From contig BCIA01000001.1 of NCBI GenBank assembly GCA_001599815.1, positions 3,538,934 through 3,602,933 of the forward strand: 64,000 bases of DNA, given 5' to 3'. The notes beneath the pieces are model-generated. The model was given only the letters and a program-made list of their open reading frames with translations, had not been told where the DNA came from and searched no databases. Source of the stretch: Furcasterigmium furcatum. Lineage: Eukaryota > Ascomycota > Sordariomycetes > Glomerellales > Plectosphaerellaceae. This document shows, one piece after another, positions 1 to 10,130 of the stretch. Numbering within the stretch: the first letter of the stretch is position 1; each line of letters begins with the position of its first letter. Made by a program: the position numbers and the translations under genes.

Positions 1-1446
1 GAGGAGATCTCCCTCGGACTGAACAGCTCACGTATGCTGTGGATCGTCGTCAAGAGTGCCACTTGGCTCACCAGCCGGGCATCTCCCACCGTCGCTGTAG
101 TAGCTTTGAGCAACGACTGCCAGTCTTGAGTGACATGGTCTTCCCTGGTTGTGCATTGCCGGCTGAAAAGAGTCGATAAGTGCTGGTCGCAGATGTAGAC
201 CAGATACCAGAGACGAATCATGTCAGCGGCATCCTCGCTGTTCTCCTTGACGAGAGACTGATAATAAGCGTCGATGTTGAACTCGGCAGCGCGCCGGGCC
301 GCCAGGCCAGAGAGGACCCAGGAACTCTCGTTCAACCAGTATGATGCCACGCAAATAGCCCGTAGCGTATCCTTGTCTACCCGGCGCTCGAACATGGCCA
401 CGGAGACGAGGCGACGGAATTCTTGGTTGCAGGCAAGATATGTCTGGTTTCCTTGCGGTTCGTGCATTGCTGCAATCGTGAGAATGGCGATTGTCAATAT
501 GGTACTCTGAGCCCGCACCTCAGAGAGTGACTGGTACTTGGCGCCAACTCCGTACATGTAGTGATCTAGCCGGTCAATGAACAGGCGGAAGAGTCGTTCA
601 GCATCTTCCAGGGCGATGACCCCGAGATCGATCAAGTCCTTCTCCCTGGCGGAAGTCCCATGGTGCTGGTTCCCACCAGAATCTTCCGGGCTTCGTAACG
701 CAGTGAGCTTCGTCAAACGGTAGACAGCATGAATTGGAATGCTGCTCAAGTCGCTGTCATCCTCGGGCGTGAACTGGGGGGAGTTGTCGCATGTTGGCCC
801 TGCTTCTTCTGGATCAGGGCCGGGATCATTGCGCTCCTCGGAGGCTGCATGGACGGGGGGCAGGACATTGCCCGGTCTTGATCGTAGTTGTTCCAGTGTG
901 GGTAGATTGAGGGTCGACAATGCGCTCTGAAGCCCACTGTGCATCATTTGAAGATCGTCCAACAAGAGCTCCACGGCGCTGGATATGATCCCATCGAGTC
1001 AGTACTAGTCTAGTAGGCTAAAGCTCACTGAAGATCGCCAGAGTATTTTGTGGGAACTCACGGCATTCTCTCGTCTATCAGAGTCTGGAGGCTCTTATTG
1101 AGGACACACCCCAGGCCTTTTTCCTTGCATCGCGAACAAGGGGGGCGGCCACTATCATCCATGAAACATCGAACCTGAACACCATCGGGCAGTCAGTCAG
1201 CTATTCGAGAAGTAGAAAGATCCCAACAAGGCCGCCTACCTTTGCCCTTCTACATGCTGTGCACGCCTTGACTTTGCGCGAGATCTGCGGCATCGGCGTC
1301 TGGCCGGCATCCTGACGGGGTCCCGCAGCTGTGGTCTCGGGACCTCTCTCCAAATGGTTTGCTGTTTGCTCTTGACTCTTGGGAGAAGGCGTGGGTGATG
1401 CTGAGACGTGCGTCGAATTGGCATCAGACCACGTACGTTTCGCCAT
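1..1446 (-). CDS. Zn2Cys6 transcription factor (3' end beyond window)
   Basis: Exons 1240-1446, 1062-1174 and <1-978 (minus strand) join in frame across introns of 65 and 83 nt; the last exon is still open at the window edge, so the C-terminus is missing. The binuclear cluster cysteines fall at residues 62, 65, 72, 82, 85 and 92 (ACTACRRAK then RCFMDD, PPCSRC, GLGC), and an intron splits the cluster after RRAK. The cluster is followed by NKSLQTLIDER, a linker seen in many fungal C6 regulators. The downstream part is helical and resembles the fungal middle homology region. It is transcribed away from the aldolase gene across a 957-nt spacer and is the natural candidate regulator of the sugar-acid genes to its right. 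That role is inferred from position only; the effector is unknown. Confidence 0.85.
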
Positions 1447-2403
1447 GGTGAACGGTCTTCTCCTGCTTCTTCCACGGCTTGAATGAGGAGGTCAGACAGC
1501 GAAAGTCGATGAGCCCGCTGGAATGCAGCTCGGCTATCAGTCCCCAGTACGGAATATGGAGGCGTTTCCGAAGGCTGCTGGCTGCCATTGGGTGGAAGCA
1601 GGGTTCCGGAGCTTACACTGCCTCCAAGGTCGCGGGGGACCCCAAATAGTCTCCTGACCAGGGCCGGACCGGATCCCAGTTTAGTGGGATGTTGGGATAT
1701 TGGACGATTCCCCTGGCAGTGGGACTCTCTCCTCGTGGCAGCTCATGTGGGGAGAAGATTGCGTGCGTTCGTCTACATTATCGAGGGCAAATTCCGCTCA
1801 AGACCATCCTCCCTTTGTATTCGAGTGGATGAACATAATGCCAAGCCGGTAGTGCGCTGAACACCCACCGATAGTCGGCCCATGCCCCAAGGCGGCGCCT
1901 ACTGAGTGGTGAGGACCAGACCGGCCAGGAGAAGCCGTTGAACGGTGAAGACCAGAAGAGAGAGCACCAGCTTGAGGGATCAAGGTTCAAATATTTGCCG
2001 TCCTGGTTCCTGAGTCGGCGACGGGGAAAACACCGCGTCCTTCTTCCTGAACGAGACTCACGCACGCGGTTCTGACGGCCAAGACGCCGTGGCGACCACG
2101 ACTGGGGTTTGCCCCGCGCCCAAGTCTCCAGGGTTGCAGGGTGTTCGGTTGGAGAATCCTGTGCGGAGAAGGTTCTCCCCCTCGACGGACAGAAGGCCGT
2201 CGCACATTCAGGGGTCTCGGCACCTCGCTCGGAATGGGCCGAGGCCGGACTGGAGGACCTCTTCAGTGGCTTCATGGTGATAATGACGGTACTTGCAATG
2301 CATAAGTATTCCTCCAATTCTAGAGGTGATTAGCACAGTAGAGCTTTGAGCTGTCACGCACCAAACAGATCTCAACACCCCTGAATCCTAGATACCCTTC
2401 ATC
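1447..2403. other. Divergent spacer between regulator and aldolase genes
   Basis: No convincing gene is present. A minus-strand open frame (1778-2317) has no recognisable domain and is arginine/serine-rich noise. The spacer should hold promoters for both flanking genes. A CGG-N15-CCG inverted triplet lies at 1550-1570 and a GGGGGACCCC palindrome at about 1634-1643. Either could bind a Zn2Cys6 dimer, but such short motifs also occur by chance. Confidence 0.4.
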
Positions 2404-3526
2404 ATGGCGTTTCAGAAGAACAACACAGCCAAGGCCAAGCCTCTGCCCCCCGGTGTCTACACCCCTTCCATCACGATCTACCAGGACACTCCCGAGCAGG
2501 CTGTGGACCATGAGGCGCAGTACAAGCACTTCCAGTCCATCGCAGCCAGCGGAATGCACGGCATCGTGGTCCTCGGAACCAATGGCGAGATGACCATGCT
2601 GAGCCACGCCGAGCGCGCTGAGGTTATCCGAACAGCTCGCAAGGCAGTCGTCGATCTCGGCATCCCCGACTATCCCATCGTCGCGGGCATCGCCGCTCAA
2701 AGCACGTCGGAGACGGTGCAATTTGCAAAGGAAGCCGCCGAGGCTGGCGCTGGCTGGGGCCTCCTCCTGCCGCCGTCATACTGGACGAAGGCCGTGTCCG
2801 CCGATGTCGTCGCAGCTTTCTATACGGACGTTGCGAACCAAAGTCCCATTCCCATTGTCATCTACAATGTATGTTGGTCGTCGGAAGATCGGAGCGGGGG
2901 GACTCGTTCGTTTGCTAACGCTGACCGCCGCAGTACCCTGGAGTCGTGTCGGGCGTGGATGTCGACTCTGACACCATTCTGCAACTGGCCGAACACCCCA
3001 ATATTGTTGCCGTCAAGCTGACCTGCGGTCAAGGTAAGCCAAGCTTGTTCTCCGAACCCCAAGGCTGCATGGCTTAGTGCTAACCGTACTTCTAGTTGGA
3101 AAGGCGATTCGGGTGACGGCCCGCTACGGCCCGCAATACATGGCCGTCTACGGTGGCTCCGCCGATTACCTACTTCCCGGTCTCCTTTCTGGATCCAGCG
3201 GGTGCGTAGTCGGTATGGGCAATGTATTTCCGAAGGCGGTGGCGCACTTGTACGAGCTCTGGGCGGCTGGCCGGCTGGAGGAGGCCAATGTTCTGCAAGA
3301 GAGGGTCTCCGCGGCCGAGTGGGCTTGCAAGAAGAGCTTGAACATCACAAAGTATGCGGCTTGGTACCATATCGGCCGTCAAACCGCGGCTGGTAAGGAG
3401 GGCGGGTATGTTATGAGGAAGCCGTATCTGCCCCTCAAGGATAACCTGAAGCAATGGGGCCTCGAGACGCTGAGCGTGCTGGAGGAGGTTGAAAAGGCCC
3501 TCCCAGGCAGGAAGACCGGGCAATAG
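2404..3526 (+). CDS. DHDPS/NAL-family 2-keto-3-deoxy-sugar-acid aldolase
   Basis: Exons 2404-2868, 2934-3033 and 3096-3526 encode 331 residues; the introns (65 and 62 nt) carry CTAAC branch points. The fold is the DapA/N-acetylneuraminate-lyase TIM barrel. It has the substrate-carboxylate motif GTNGE (58-62), the proton-relay tyrosine in IYNYPG (Tyr154) and the Schiff-base lysine in VAVKLTC (Lys183). In fungi this family includes GaaC/LGA1, which cleaves 2-keto-3-deoxy-L-galactonate to pyruvate and L-glyceraldehyde; bacterial relatives cleave KDG or KDGal. Beside a DgoD-like dehydratase, the likely role is cytosolic cleavage of a 2-keto-3-deoxy-hexonate or related acid. Substrate stereochemistry cannot be read from the sequence. 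Authentic lysine biosynthesis is unlikely, because fungi make lysine through aminoadipate. Confidence 0.85.
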
Positions 3527-3821
3527 GGTAACACTGACATAATAATGAATGAAATGAGATCCAAGGACTCACATGAACGTAGTGGTGAAGTCAGTGCGTC
3601 CGAAAGGGGGCCCGTTGGCTCAAAATATAGGTCTGGATGGCCCGCCAGAGTAGGACGCCGTTCGCCATGGGCCAGTTTCTGACACGCATAAGACACTACG
3701 ACACTTTGGTCGTTCCAGTACGTTGTCCTCGGCAATTATCGGATTTAACATTGCTGGAGACGAGCTTGCCAGCTCAGCCCTTGTCATCACCCATGCCGTA
3801 CGGGTCATGATCCGCCTACTA

Positions 3822-3830
3822 TGACCCCCA
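3822..3830 (+). promoter_or_regulatory. Cluster motif TGACCCCCA, copy 1
   Basis: A perfect 9-mer 478-486 nt upstream of the SDR start codon. The same 9-mer recurs in the dehydrogenase and dehydratase promoters. Proposed as a binding site for a pathway-specific regulator; this is inference from recurrence only. Confidence 0.45.
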
Positions 3831-4012
3831 TCCTATTTCACAACCATGTCCCAAGCTATCTGTCATGGCCGCTTGCTCGTGACTCATGATTGCGGAGAGC
3901 TGCGGGGTACATTGCTGGAGATCACGCCAGCCCAGCTTTCACAGTTGCCGCAATCGTGGTAGCTCGTCGCCCAACTTCGATCTACTTAGTCGGAGACGGG
4001 TTTGGTGCTACG

Positions 4013-4021
4013 TGGGGGTCA
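4013..4021 (-). promoter_or_regulatory. Cluster motif TGACCCCCA, copy 2 (inverted)
   Basis: Reads TGGGGGTCA on the plus strand, about 290 nt upstream of the SDR start. It is in opposite orientation to copy 1, 190 nt apart. The first bases GTGGGG also satisfy the loose CreA consensus SYGGRG, but the other copies do not. Confidence 0.45.
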
Positions 4022-4307
4022 ACCACCGGCGCGGCCGCCGCCCTTGACTCCATGGGACGTCTGCTAGTAGTACCTAGCCACAATGGAGGACTCCGATGGC
4101 CGGATGAATCGGGGCTCTAGCGGTCATGTATGGCTGGAATCCCAACCATCTCATCATTTCATTTCAGGTGATGTTCAAGACTTGAAAAGGAGTCTATCTC
4201 AGATCAGGAGTCTCAACAAAAGTCTCACACGCTTCTACCAGTCCACTCTGAATCTTGAGAACCTGGTCATCACACCTCATCCGTACCTATCAACAAATCA
4301 AAGCACC

Positions 4308-5182
4308 ATGGCGGCATTTCTCCAGAAGCTTTTCTCCCTTGAAGGGCGCACCGCTGTCATCACCGGCGGTACCAGGGGCATAGGCCAGGCGATGGCTCTA
4401 TCTCTCGCCGAAGCTGGGGCCGATATTGTGCTGATTCAGGTGAGATTACATGCTTTCATGATGAAAGATGCTTGGGTCCCGATGCTGACCTTCCGTGACA
4501 GCGTGATGAGCAAAACCTGGAGACAAAACATAAGATCGAGGCACTGGGCCGCAAAGCCACCATTTACACGGCGGACCTGTCCAGCCAGAGCGATGTCGAG
4601 GGCCTCTCGAAGCGTATCCTCGCCGATGGGTTCGACGTCAGCATCCTAGTCACCTGCGCCGGCATTCAGCGCCGCCACCCCGCCCACCAGTTCCCCATGT
4701 CCGACTGGGACGAGGTCCTCCAGGTGAACCTCACCACCGTCTGGACACTCTGCCGCGATTTCGGCGCCTACATGCTCACCCGCAAGCCCGATACCTCTCT
4801 CCCCGGTGGAGGCAACGGCTGCGGCTACCGAGGCAGCATCATCAACGTCGCGTCCCTCGTCAGCTTCCAGGGCGGCCTGACCGTGCCGGCGTACGCCGCC
4901 GCCAAGGGAGGCATCGCGCAGCTGACCAAGGCTCTCAGCAACGAGTGGTCCAGCCAGGGCGTCAACGTCAATGCCATCGCCCCCGGCTACATCGCCACGG
5001 ACATGAACGAGGCCCTCATCAACAACCCCGAGAGAGCCCCCCAAATCCTCGTCCGTATCCCCCAAGCTAGGTGGGGGACGCCGGATGACTTCAAGGGAGC
5101 CACCGTCTTCCTGGCAGGGGCTGGTAGCTTGTACGTGACTGGAGAGCTGCTCACGGTGGATGGAGGCTGGATGGGTCGATAG
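4308..5182 (+). CDS. KduD-like short-chain dehydrogenase/reductase
   Basis: Exons 4308-4439 and 4502-5182 encode 270 residues; the 62-nt intron ends in GACAG. The classical SDR features are present: cofactor loop TGGTRGIG (19-26), catalytic Ser162, Tyr175 and Lys179 (YAAAK), and Asn120. The usual NNAG motif is replaced by TCAG (95-98), which is unusual. The C-terminal GELLTVDGGWMGR is typical of 2-deoxy-D-gluconate 3-dehydrogenase (KduD) and gluconate 5-dehydrogenase relatives. A cytosolic NAD(P)-dependent oxidoreductase acting on a sugar, aldonate or 2-keto-3-deoxy acid is likely. It sits tandem between the aldolase and the zinc dehydrogenase, and its promoter holds two copies of the shared 9-mer. 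The exact substrate is unknown. Confidence 0.85.
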
Positions 5183-5365
5183 ATGACGAAGGATGCACTA
5201 AGAAGACGATCTTGAACTGCTCCACGATCCCCATATTCTTCCAAGGATGATTTGTGATGCATTGGCAGAATGACCCCGCACCCGGAGCTGAAGCCGGGAG
5301 CAGAACCGGTGGCTCGGCGAGAGAGAGGTGATCCAGTTCAGTGCCCCGTTCCAGTATCCCGAGGT

Positions 5366-5374
5366 TGGGGGTCA
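5366..5374 (-). promoter_or_regulatory. Cluster motif TGACCCCCA, copy 3 (inverted)
   Basis: TGGGGGTCA on the plus strand, about 340 nt upstream of the dehydrogenase start. It is followed by TGTCC, as is copy 4 in its own orientation, so the two copies share some flanking sequence. Confidence 0.45.
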
Positions 5375-5501
5375 TGTCCAGATCTGCCTGGAGCTGCCGG
5401 AGCTGGCCCTACTGTTAGAGCCCGGTGGGGGTCCGGGAGTCGTGTGAAGACCATGGCCCCGCGAACGATGTGACGCAGCATGAAGTGTACCTTGACCGCC
5501 A

Positions 5502-5510
5502 TGACCCCCA
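5502..5510 (+). promoter_or_regulatory. Cluster motif TGACCCCCA, copy 4
   Basis: A perfect 9-mer about 205 nt upstream of the dehydrogenase ATG, in opposite orientation to copy 3 and 128 nt downstream of it. Confidence 0.45.
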
Positions 5511-5711
5511 AGATGTCCTTCATCGATGGTGGGAGCGTGGGGAATAGGACTTGGGGGCCCATGGGGAAGCAAGTCCGGGTGATGCTCATGTGACTGGTGC
5601 CACCTCATGCAAATGCCATAAGACAGTTCATGTTTTCGTAGTGTCTTCTCTGGGTGTGCGGCAGGGAACCTGTTGGCACTGTTGACTCGTTGGCAACGAA
5701 AGATATCCGAC

Positions 5712-6972
5712 ATGGCGCAAACCATCAATGCCTCTGTCCTGCATGGACCGCAAGATCTCCGCTCTGTACGAACAGTTCTTCCCATTCCTGCTTGCGGTTA
5801 CATGGATGATCTCGCTGACTTTTCAGGAAACTCGATCTATCAGCCCTCCACAAGATGGAGAGTTGCAGATTTCCATCAAGGCTACCGGCATCTGCGGCTC
5901 GGACTTGCATTATTACAAGCATTACCGCAATGGAGACATCCTGGTCCGGGAGCCCATGTCCTTGGGTCATGAATCCGCCGGCGTAGTCCAGGCTGTCGGC
6001 CCCGGTGTCGAGGGCTTCCAACCAGGCGACCGCGTTGCCCTCGAGGTCGGCTTGTCATGCCATGAGTGCAAGCTCTGCCAGGCTGGCAAGTACAATCTCT
6101 GCCCCAAAATGAAGTTCAGGGGCTCAGCCAAGGCCTTTCCGCACTTCCAAGGGACGCTGCAAGAAAGGATCAACCATCCTGCGGAGATGTGCTTCAAGTA
6201 AGTAAGAACGCTGGCATGCGTAGCATCTCGCTCTTCTTCACGTTCGAGTCCGCTGACCATGCTTCCCAGGCTCCCTGAGAACGTGACGATGGAAGAAGGC
6301 GCTCTTCTTGAGCCTCTAAGCGTGGCAATCCATGCCATCCGTCGTGCCAAACTGAGTCCTGGCAGCCGGGCCCTGGTCATTGGGGCCGGCGCTGTCGGAC
6401 TCTTGGTCGCTGCGATGCTCCGTGTTGAGAAAGCGAGCAGCATCACCATCGCTGACATTGAAGGGTCCCGGGTTTCTTTTGCCACCGACCACGGGTTTGC
6501 GGATGCCGGCGTTGTTGTTCCGCGGAAGCGTCCGGAGGATGATAGCAGCGAGGCAAAGCTGGCACTCGCGCAAGAGACATCAACGCTCCTTCGAGGGGGC
6601 GAGGCCGGCGAGCAGTACGACACCGTATTTGAGTGTACGGGTGTCGAGACCTGCGTGCAAGCAGCGCTATACTCTGCCGCCGCCGCCGGAAGAGTGATGA
6701 TTATTGGGATGGGTACGCCTGTCCAGACCCTTCCATTGCTGAGCGCGTCGCTCAGGGAGGTGGACATTGTGGGCGTGTTCAGATACGCGGACACGTACAA
6801 GTACGGGGTTGATCTGCTGGCCAACAAGGAGAAGCGAGGTCTTCCTGATATCAAGGCCCTTGTAACACACCGCTTCGCTGGTTTTGATCAGGCATCGACT
6901 GCCTTCGCTACGGCGGCGAAGCCGGTGGGCGAGGATGGACAACTGGTGATCAAGGTTCTCATTGAGTCTTAG
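5712..6972 (+). CDS. Zinc-dependent polyol/sugar dehydrogenase (sorbitol/xylitol DH-like MDR)
   Basis: Exons 5712-5765, 5827-6197 and 6270-6972 encode 375 residues; the introns are 61 and 72 nt. The first exon is only 18 codons. The catalytic zinc ligands are Cys41 (GICGSD), His66-Glu67 (GHES) and the Glu in LLEPLSV. The four-cysteine structural zinc site is complete (Cys96, 99, 102, 110). The NAD-binding Rossmann motif VIGAGAVGLL follows. Length and motifs fit the medium-chain sorbitol/xylitol/L-arabinitol dehydrogenase family, and bacterial relatives oxidise aldonates such as L-idonate or L-galactonate. In this cluster it would supply the ketose or aldonate step. The donor splice site at 6198 (GTAAGT) must be used, since the frame otherwise stops at once. 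Substrate is not determinable. Confidence 0.87.
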
Positions 6973-7241
6973 ATGCCTAAATAGAAGCAGGAGTCAATTG
7001 ATTCTGTATGAAGTACATGTTTTCAATCGCAAGGTGACAGACGGAGCGTGGCATTTGAGAATGAGGGTGTAGATATGTGGTCTACGACTTCGGACTGGCC
7101 CTTTCGTGATGCCAGGCAGAGCTCCCAGATACACTTGAGACATGCTCTGATGATGACAAGAGCGATCCCCATGTTTGAAATTTAGGCAGTTGGAAGTATT
7201 TCTTATTGATTCTATTGTCTCTGGGGCACCATCTGCCTCCA

Positions 7242-8555
7242 TCACCACTCGCGGATGCTGCCATCAGGTCCGTGGAAGGTCTTGACCTGCCAGGGCTCAG
7301 TCTCTTTGGAGATCTTAATAACCATCTCCTCGTCAATTTCAATACCCAGACCATACCCAGTAGGCGCCTTGACATAGCCCTCCTCGATGTCAAACACACT
7401 GGGGTCTTTCAGGTATGTCAGCAGGTCGATGTCGCCAGCTTCCGTGTTGTAGTGCATGCCGAGGCTCATCTCGAGAATGGAGAAGTTGGGGCAAGAGAGG
7501 GCGACCTGGACGCTGGCGGCAAACGCGACAGGGCCAAGGGGACAGTGCGGCGCGATGGCAACGTCGTACGCTTCGGCCATGGTGGCGATGCGCTTGGTCT
7601 CCGAGATGCCGCCCGCGTGCGCGATGTCAGGCTGGAGGATGTCGACGCTGGCATCCTCCAGGAAGCGCTTGATGTCCCAGCGGGTGTACAGGCGCTCGCC
7701 GAAGGCGATGGGGATGGTGGTCTGGTTTGAAAGCTTGTTGATGGCCTCGGGGTGCTCGCACAGGAGGGGCTCCTCGATGAAGAGGGGCTTGTGAGGCTCC
7801 AGGGCGCGGGCAAGCTGTTTCGCCATGCCCTTGTGCAGGCGGCCGTGGAAGTCAAGGCCGGCATCAAGGCCAAGGGCCTTGACTTGCTTGAGACGCTCGA
7901 CGGTGGCGTCGAGGGCTGATGGGGAGTCGATCCAGTTCAGGTCTTCTGTGGCATTCATCTTGACGCAGGTGAGCCCTTGCTCAATACGCTTCTTTCTGGA
8001 GAGTTGGTCAGTCAACCTGTAGAAGAGCTAGAATCAAGATGCAAACGTACGCGGCAGCCTCAACGTCGGACGGGCGGTCGCCGCCGATCCAGCAGTAGAC
8101 CTGGACCTTGTTGCGGACCTTGCCGCCGAGAAGCTCGAAGACGGGCATCTTGTAGACTCGGCCTGCTCGGGATTAGCCTCAATCGATGTGAGAAATGACT
8201 TGCGACTTGAAGCCGTACCTTTGAGATCCCACAGGGCAATGTCAATACCGGACATGCCCGACATGAACACCGGTCCGCCTCGGTAGAAGCCGTGTCTCCA
8301 GAACATTTGCCAAATGTTCTCAATGTCACTGTCAAGATTGTTAGCAGGAATCAAATGCTGGGTTTTCGGAGTCACATACTTGGCCTCGAGGCCGATGACT
8401 CTGGGGATCATCTCATTGAGGCATCCTTCAACAGCGAGATCGTGACCCTCCAGCGTCGCTTCGCCCCAGCCATACTCGCCGTTCTCATCGGTGACCTTGA
8501 CCATAAGCCATCTCGGCTTCACACGATAGTATGCAACAGACTTGATTTTCGCCAT
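7242..8555 (-). CDS. DgoD-like galactonate (sugar acid) dehydratase, enolase superfamily
   Basis: Exons (minus) 8380-8555, 8219-8328, 8051-8162 and 7242-7995 encode 383 residues; the introns are only 51-56 nt. It reads as a full-length mandelate-racemase/enolase-superfamily dehydratase close to bacterial D-galactonate dehydratase. The N-terminal capping domain contains GFYRGGP. The barrel carries LDFHGR (Asp181, His183), FIEEP (Glu207), GERL (Glu233) and APHCPLGP (His283), the expected metal ligands and acid/base residues. It removes water from an aldonate to give a 2-keto-3-deoxy acid, the substrate class of the aldolase at 2.4 kb. It is convergent with the zinc dehydrogenase. The ATG at 8555 was chosen because it aligns with the bacterial N-terminus. 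It differs from the fungal L-galactonate dehydratases GaaB/LGD1, which have another N-terminus. Confidence 0.88.
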
Positions 8556-9160
8556 GGCTTCAGCACGCAAAGGGTTCGAGGACGGAGGGTGGATATGGTT
8601 CGGAGAGACGCGTGATCAGTGAAGGACGTATGGACCAGGCCCAGCACTTCTAGCACACAAATTTGATCGGTGGCTCTTTAAAGCAGGACCAAGAAGCTCC
8701 AGGCCGGCGGCAGACCAGCCGGCGCCGGCACGGAGCTTTGTCCCCCACGTCGAGGACGCTGACCCCCATCGGCATGCTGCCCCCCAACCTTCGGACTACA
8801 CTGCGACTAGAACGACCATTACCCCTCCTTTGTCTGACTCGTGTGTGACCCCAAGCCCCAGATGCTCGACTCCGCCGGAAGCACCTCCGCGTCTCCACGA
8901 AAGCGGAGGCTTCCAGAAGATCAGTCTCGGAAAGGGACTGCGGCTCCTTGCTTGCGCGTAGCGTTCGACGATCCAGCCCCTCCTGTCACGCCGGGCATCG
9001 AACAACCGGATGTCATGATGTCAGAATTCACGCACAGTTGTCCTCTGCATTGCAAGAGCTCGAAAGCGGGTTCGGACTGTGTGATATGGCAAATGAAGTT
9101 CCATTTCAGAGCTATCGATCTGTCTACCCTCTATGGCCGGTCAGGCTGAGCAGCTGCCTG
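8556..9160. other. Promoter side of the dehydratase gene, no gene seen
   Basis: C/G-rich upstream DNA with one perfect TGACCCCCA (8760-8768) and near matches at 8739 and 8845. The small open frames here have no recognisable features. Confidence 0.5.
8760..8768 (+). promoter_or_regulatory. Cluster motif TGACCCCCA, copy 5
   Basis: A perfect 9-mer about 205 nt upstream of the dehydratase start codon (the gene is on the minus strand). It extends the shared motif to a third cluster gene. Confidence 0.45.
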
Positions 9161-10130
9161 TCAACTTGATGCCGCAGCTTCAGTCCGCTCTACGAAGGGA
9201 TATGTACTCCCGTTGATCACATGCTTCGACCTACGAGACTTGAAAAATCCCCTCCGGGATTCCCGCTTCGTCCTCCGCATAGGTCTCCCGAAAGCTTGAA
9301 CAAAGCCGTACCCGGGCATGTCAGAACAGCATCCCTTGCAGAGGGCATCCTGCATGGCCGTTGCCTCTTGCATGAGCTGACTGGAAAGACGATTGGCATT
9401 GAGCGTCCAGATTGCCCAGACGTTCCATTCGGGCAGAGACAAGATCTCCTGGCCCTCTTCGGATTTCCTGATGGCCATGACCCTTTGCAACTCACCAAAA
9501 TCTGCCGTTTCAGCAGAGAGAGCATTGGCAAAGTCCGGAATGAACTGAGTGTGACGACAGGAGGAAGGCATGGCTGCTGCCCTGGCGCCATGCCTCTCTT
9601 AGTACTTCTGGCGGATGGCCCGAAGCTCACCCCTGATCTTGGCCTGCCTGCTTCTGATGAGCCTCACGAGGACCGGCATGGGCGCTGCCTCGGACCCCTG
9701 TGACTGCGGGTTCACAAGAGGCAGTCGACAATCTGGGTCTTCAAGCCTCGACGCAAAAATAGATGCGACGCAGGCCATGGCGTTTTGGCAGTGTGGTTTC
9801 TCCCTGACGTCTTCGGGGCAGTCGTTCCACAGCATGTGGAAGATCGTGATGCTGGACTCAAGATGCAAAAGGCCCTCGTGGTAAGGTCCAGAGTTGAATC
9901 CCTTCGCCAGGGCCAAGAATTCGGCCCTAGACGCCGAAGCGAATTCCAGGTCTTTGATCTCGGGGGAGCCCTGATCACGGGAATATTGTCAGCAGCACGG
10001 TTCTCCAAGAGCCTGGCTCTTGAGTCATTACCACGTAGGCCTCCCAGAGTGCCATGGCTGCATCGATCTCGAGGCGGTTATCCATGCGGGTGTATGTCAT
10101 ATCATAGCAGTCCAAGAGCCGGATGATCTA
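9161..10130 (-). other. Unrecognised exons, possible decayed gene
   Basis: On the minus strand a protein-like stretch near 10126-10031 (IIRLLDCYDMTYTRMDNRLE and on) can be spliced through a GTAATG...GATCAG intron to 9964-9599. That piece contains HLESSITIFHMLWND and ends at a stop. A second protein-like frame follows at 9571-9161 (LPEWNVWAIWTLNANRLSS). I could find neither a start codon nor a junction joining the two pieces, and I do not recognise the family. It could be the C-terminal half of a regulator, a gene with missed introns or a remnant. RNA reads across 9.1-10.8 kb would settle it. Confidence 0.3.

Larger units (their letters stand above)
3527..4307. other. Spacer upstream of the KduD-like SDR gene
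   Basis: This spacer contains no gene. It carries the 3' UTR of the aldolase and the promoter and leader of the SDR. Two perfect copies of the 9-mer TGACCCCCA (one per orientation) lie at 3822-3830 and 4013-4021. An open frame from 4083 runs in frame into the SDR but lacks protein-like character before the ATG at 4308. Confidence 0.5.
5183..5711. other. Spacer upstream of the zinc dehydrogenase gene
   Basis: No gene is seen. It contains two perfect TGACCCCCA sites in opposite orientation (5366-5374 and 5502-5510) and several near matches (around 5274, 5426 and 5552). This makes it the most motif-rich promoter of the cluster. Confidence 0.5.

Noticed and set aside
1778..2317. 179-codon minus-strand frame between regulator and aldolase
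   Set aside because: No domain, and it sits in the expected divergent promoter.
2404..3526. Dihydrodipicolinate synthase for lysine biosynthesis
   Set aside because: Fungi make lysine by the aminoadipate route; the context and family branch point to a keto-deoxy-sugar-acid aldolase.
3822..5510. Explaining TGACCCCCA copies as CreA sites
   Set aside because: Only one of five copies fits SYGGRG once flanking bases are considered; the conserved TCA/TGA end is not part of the CreA consensus.
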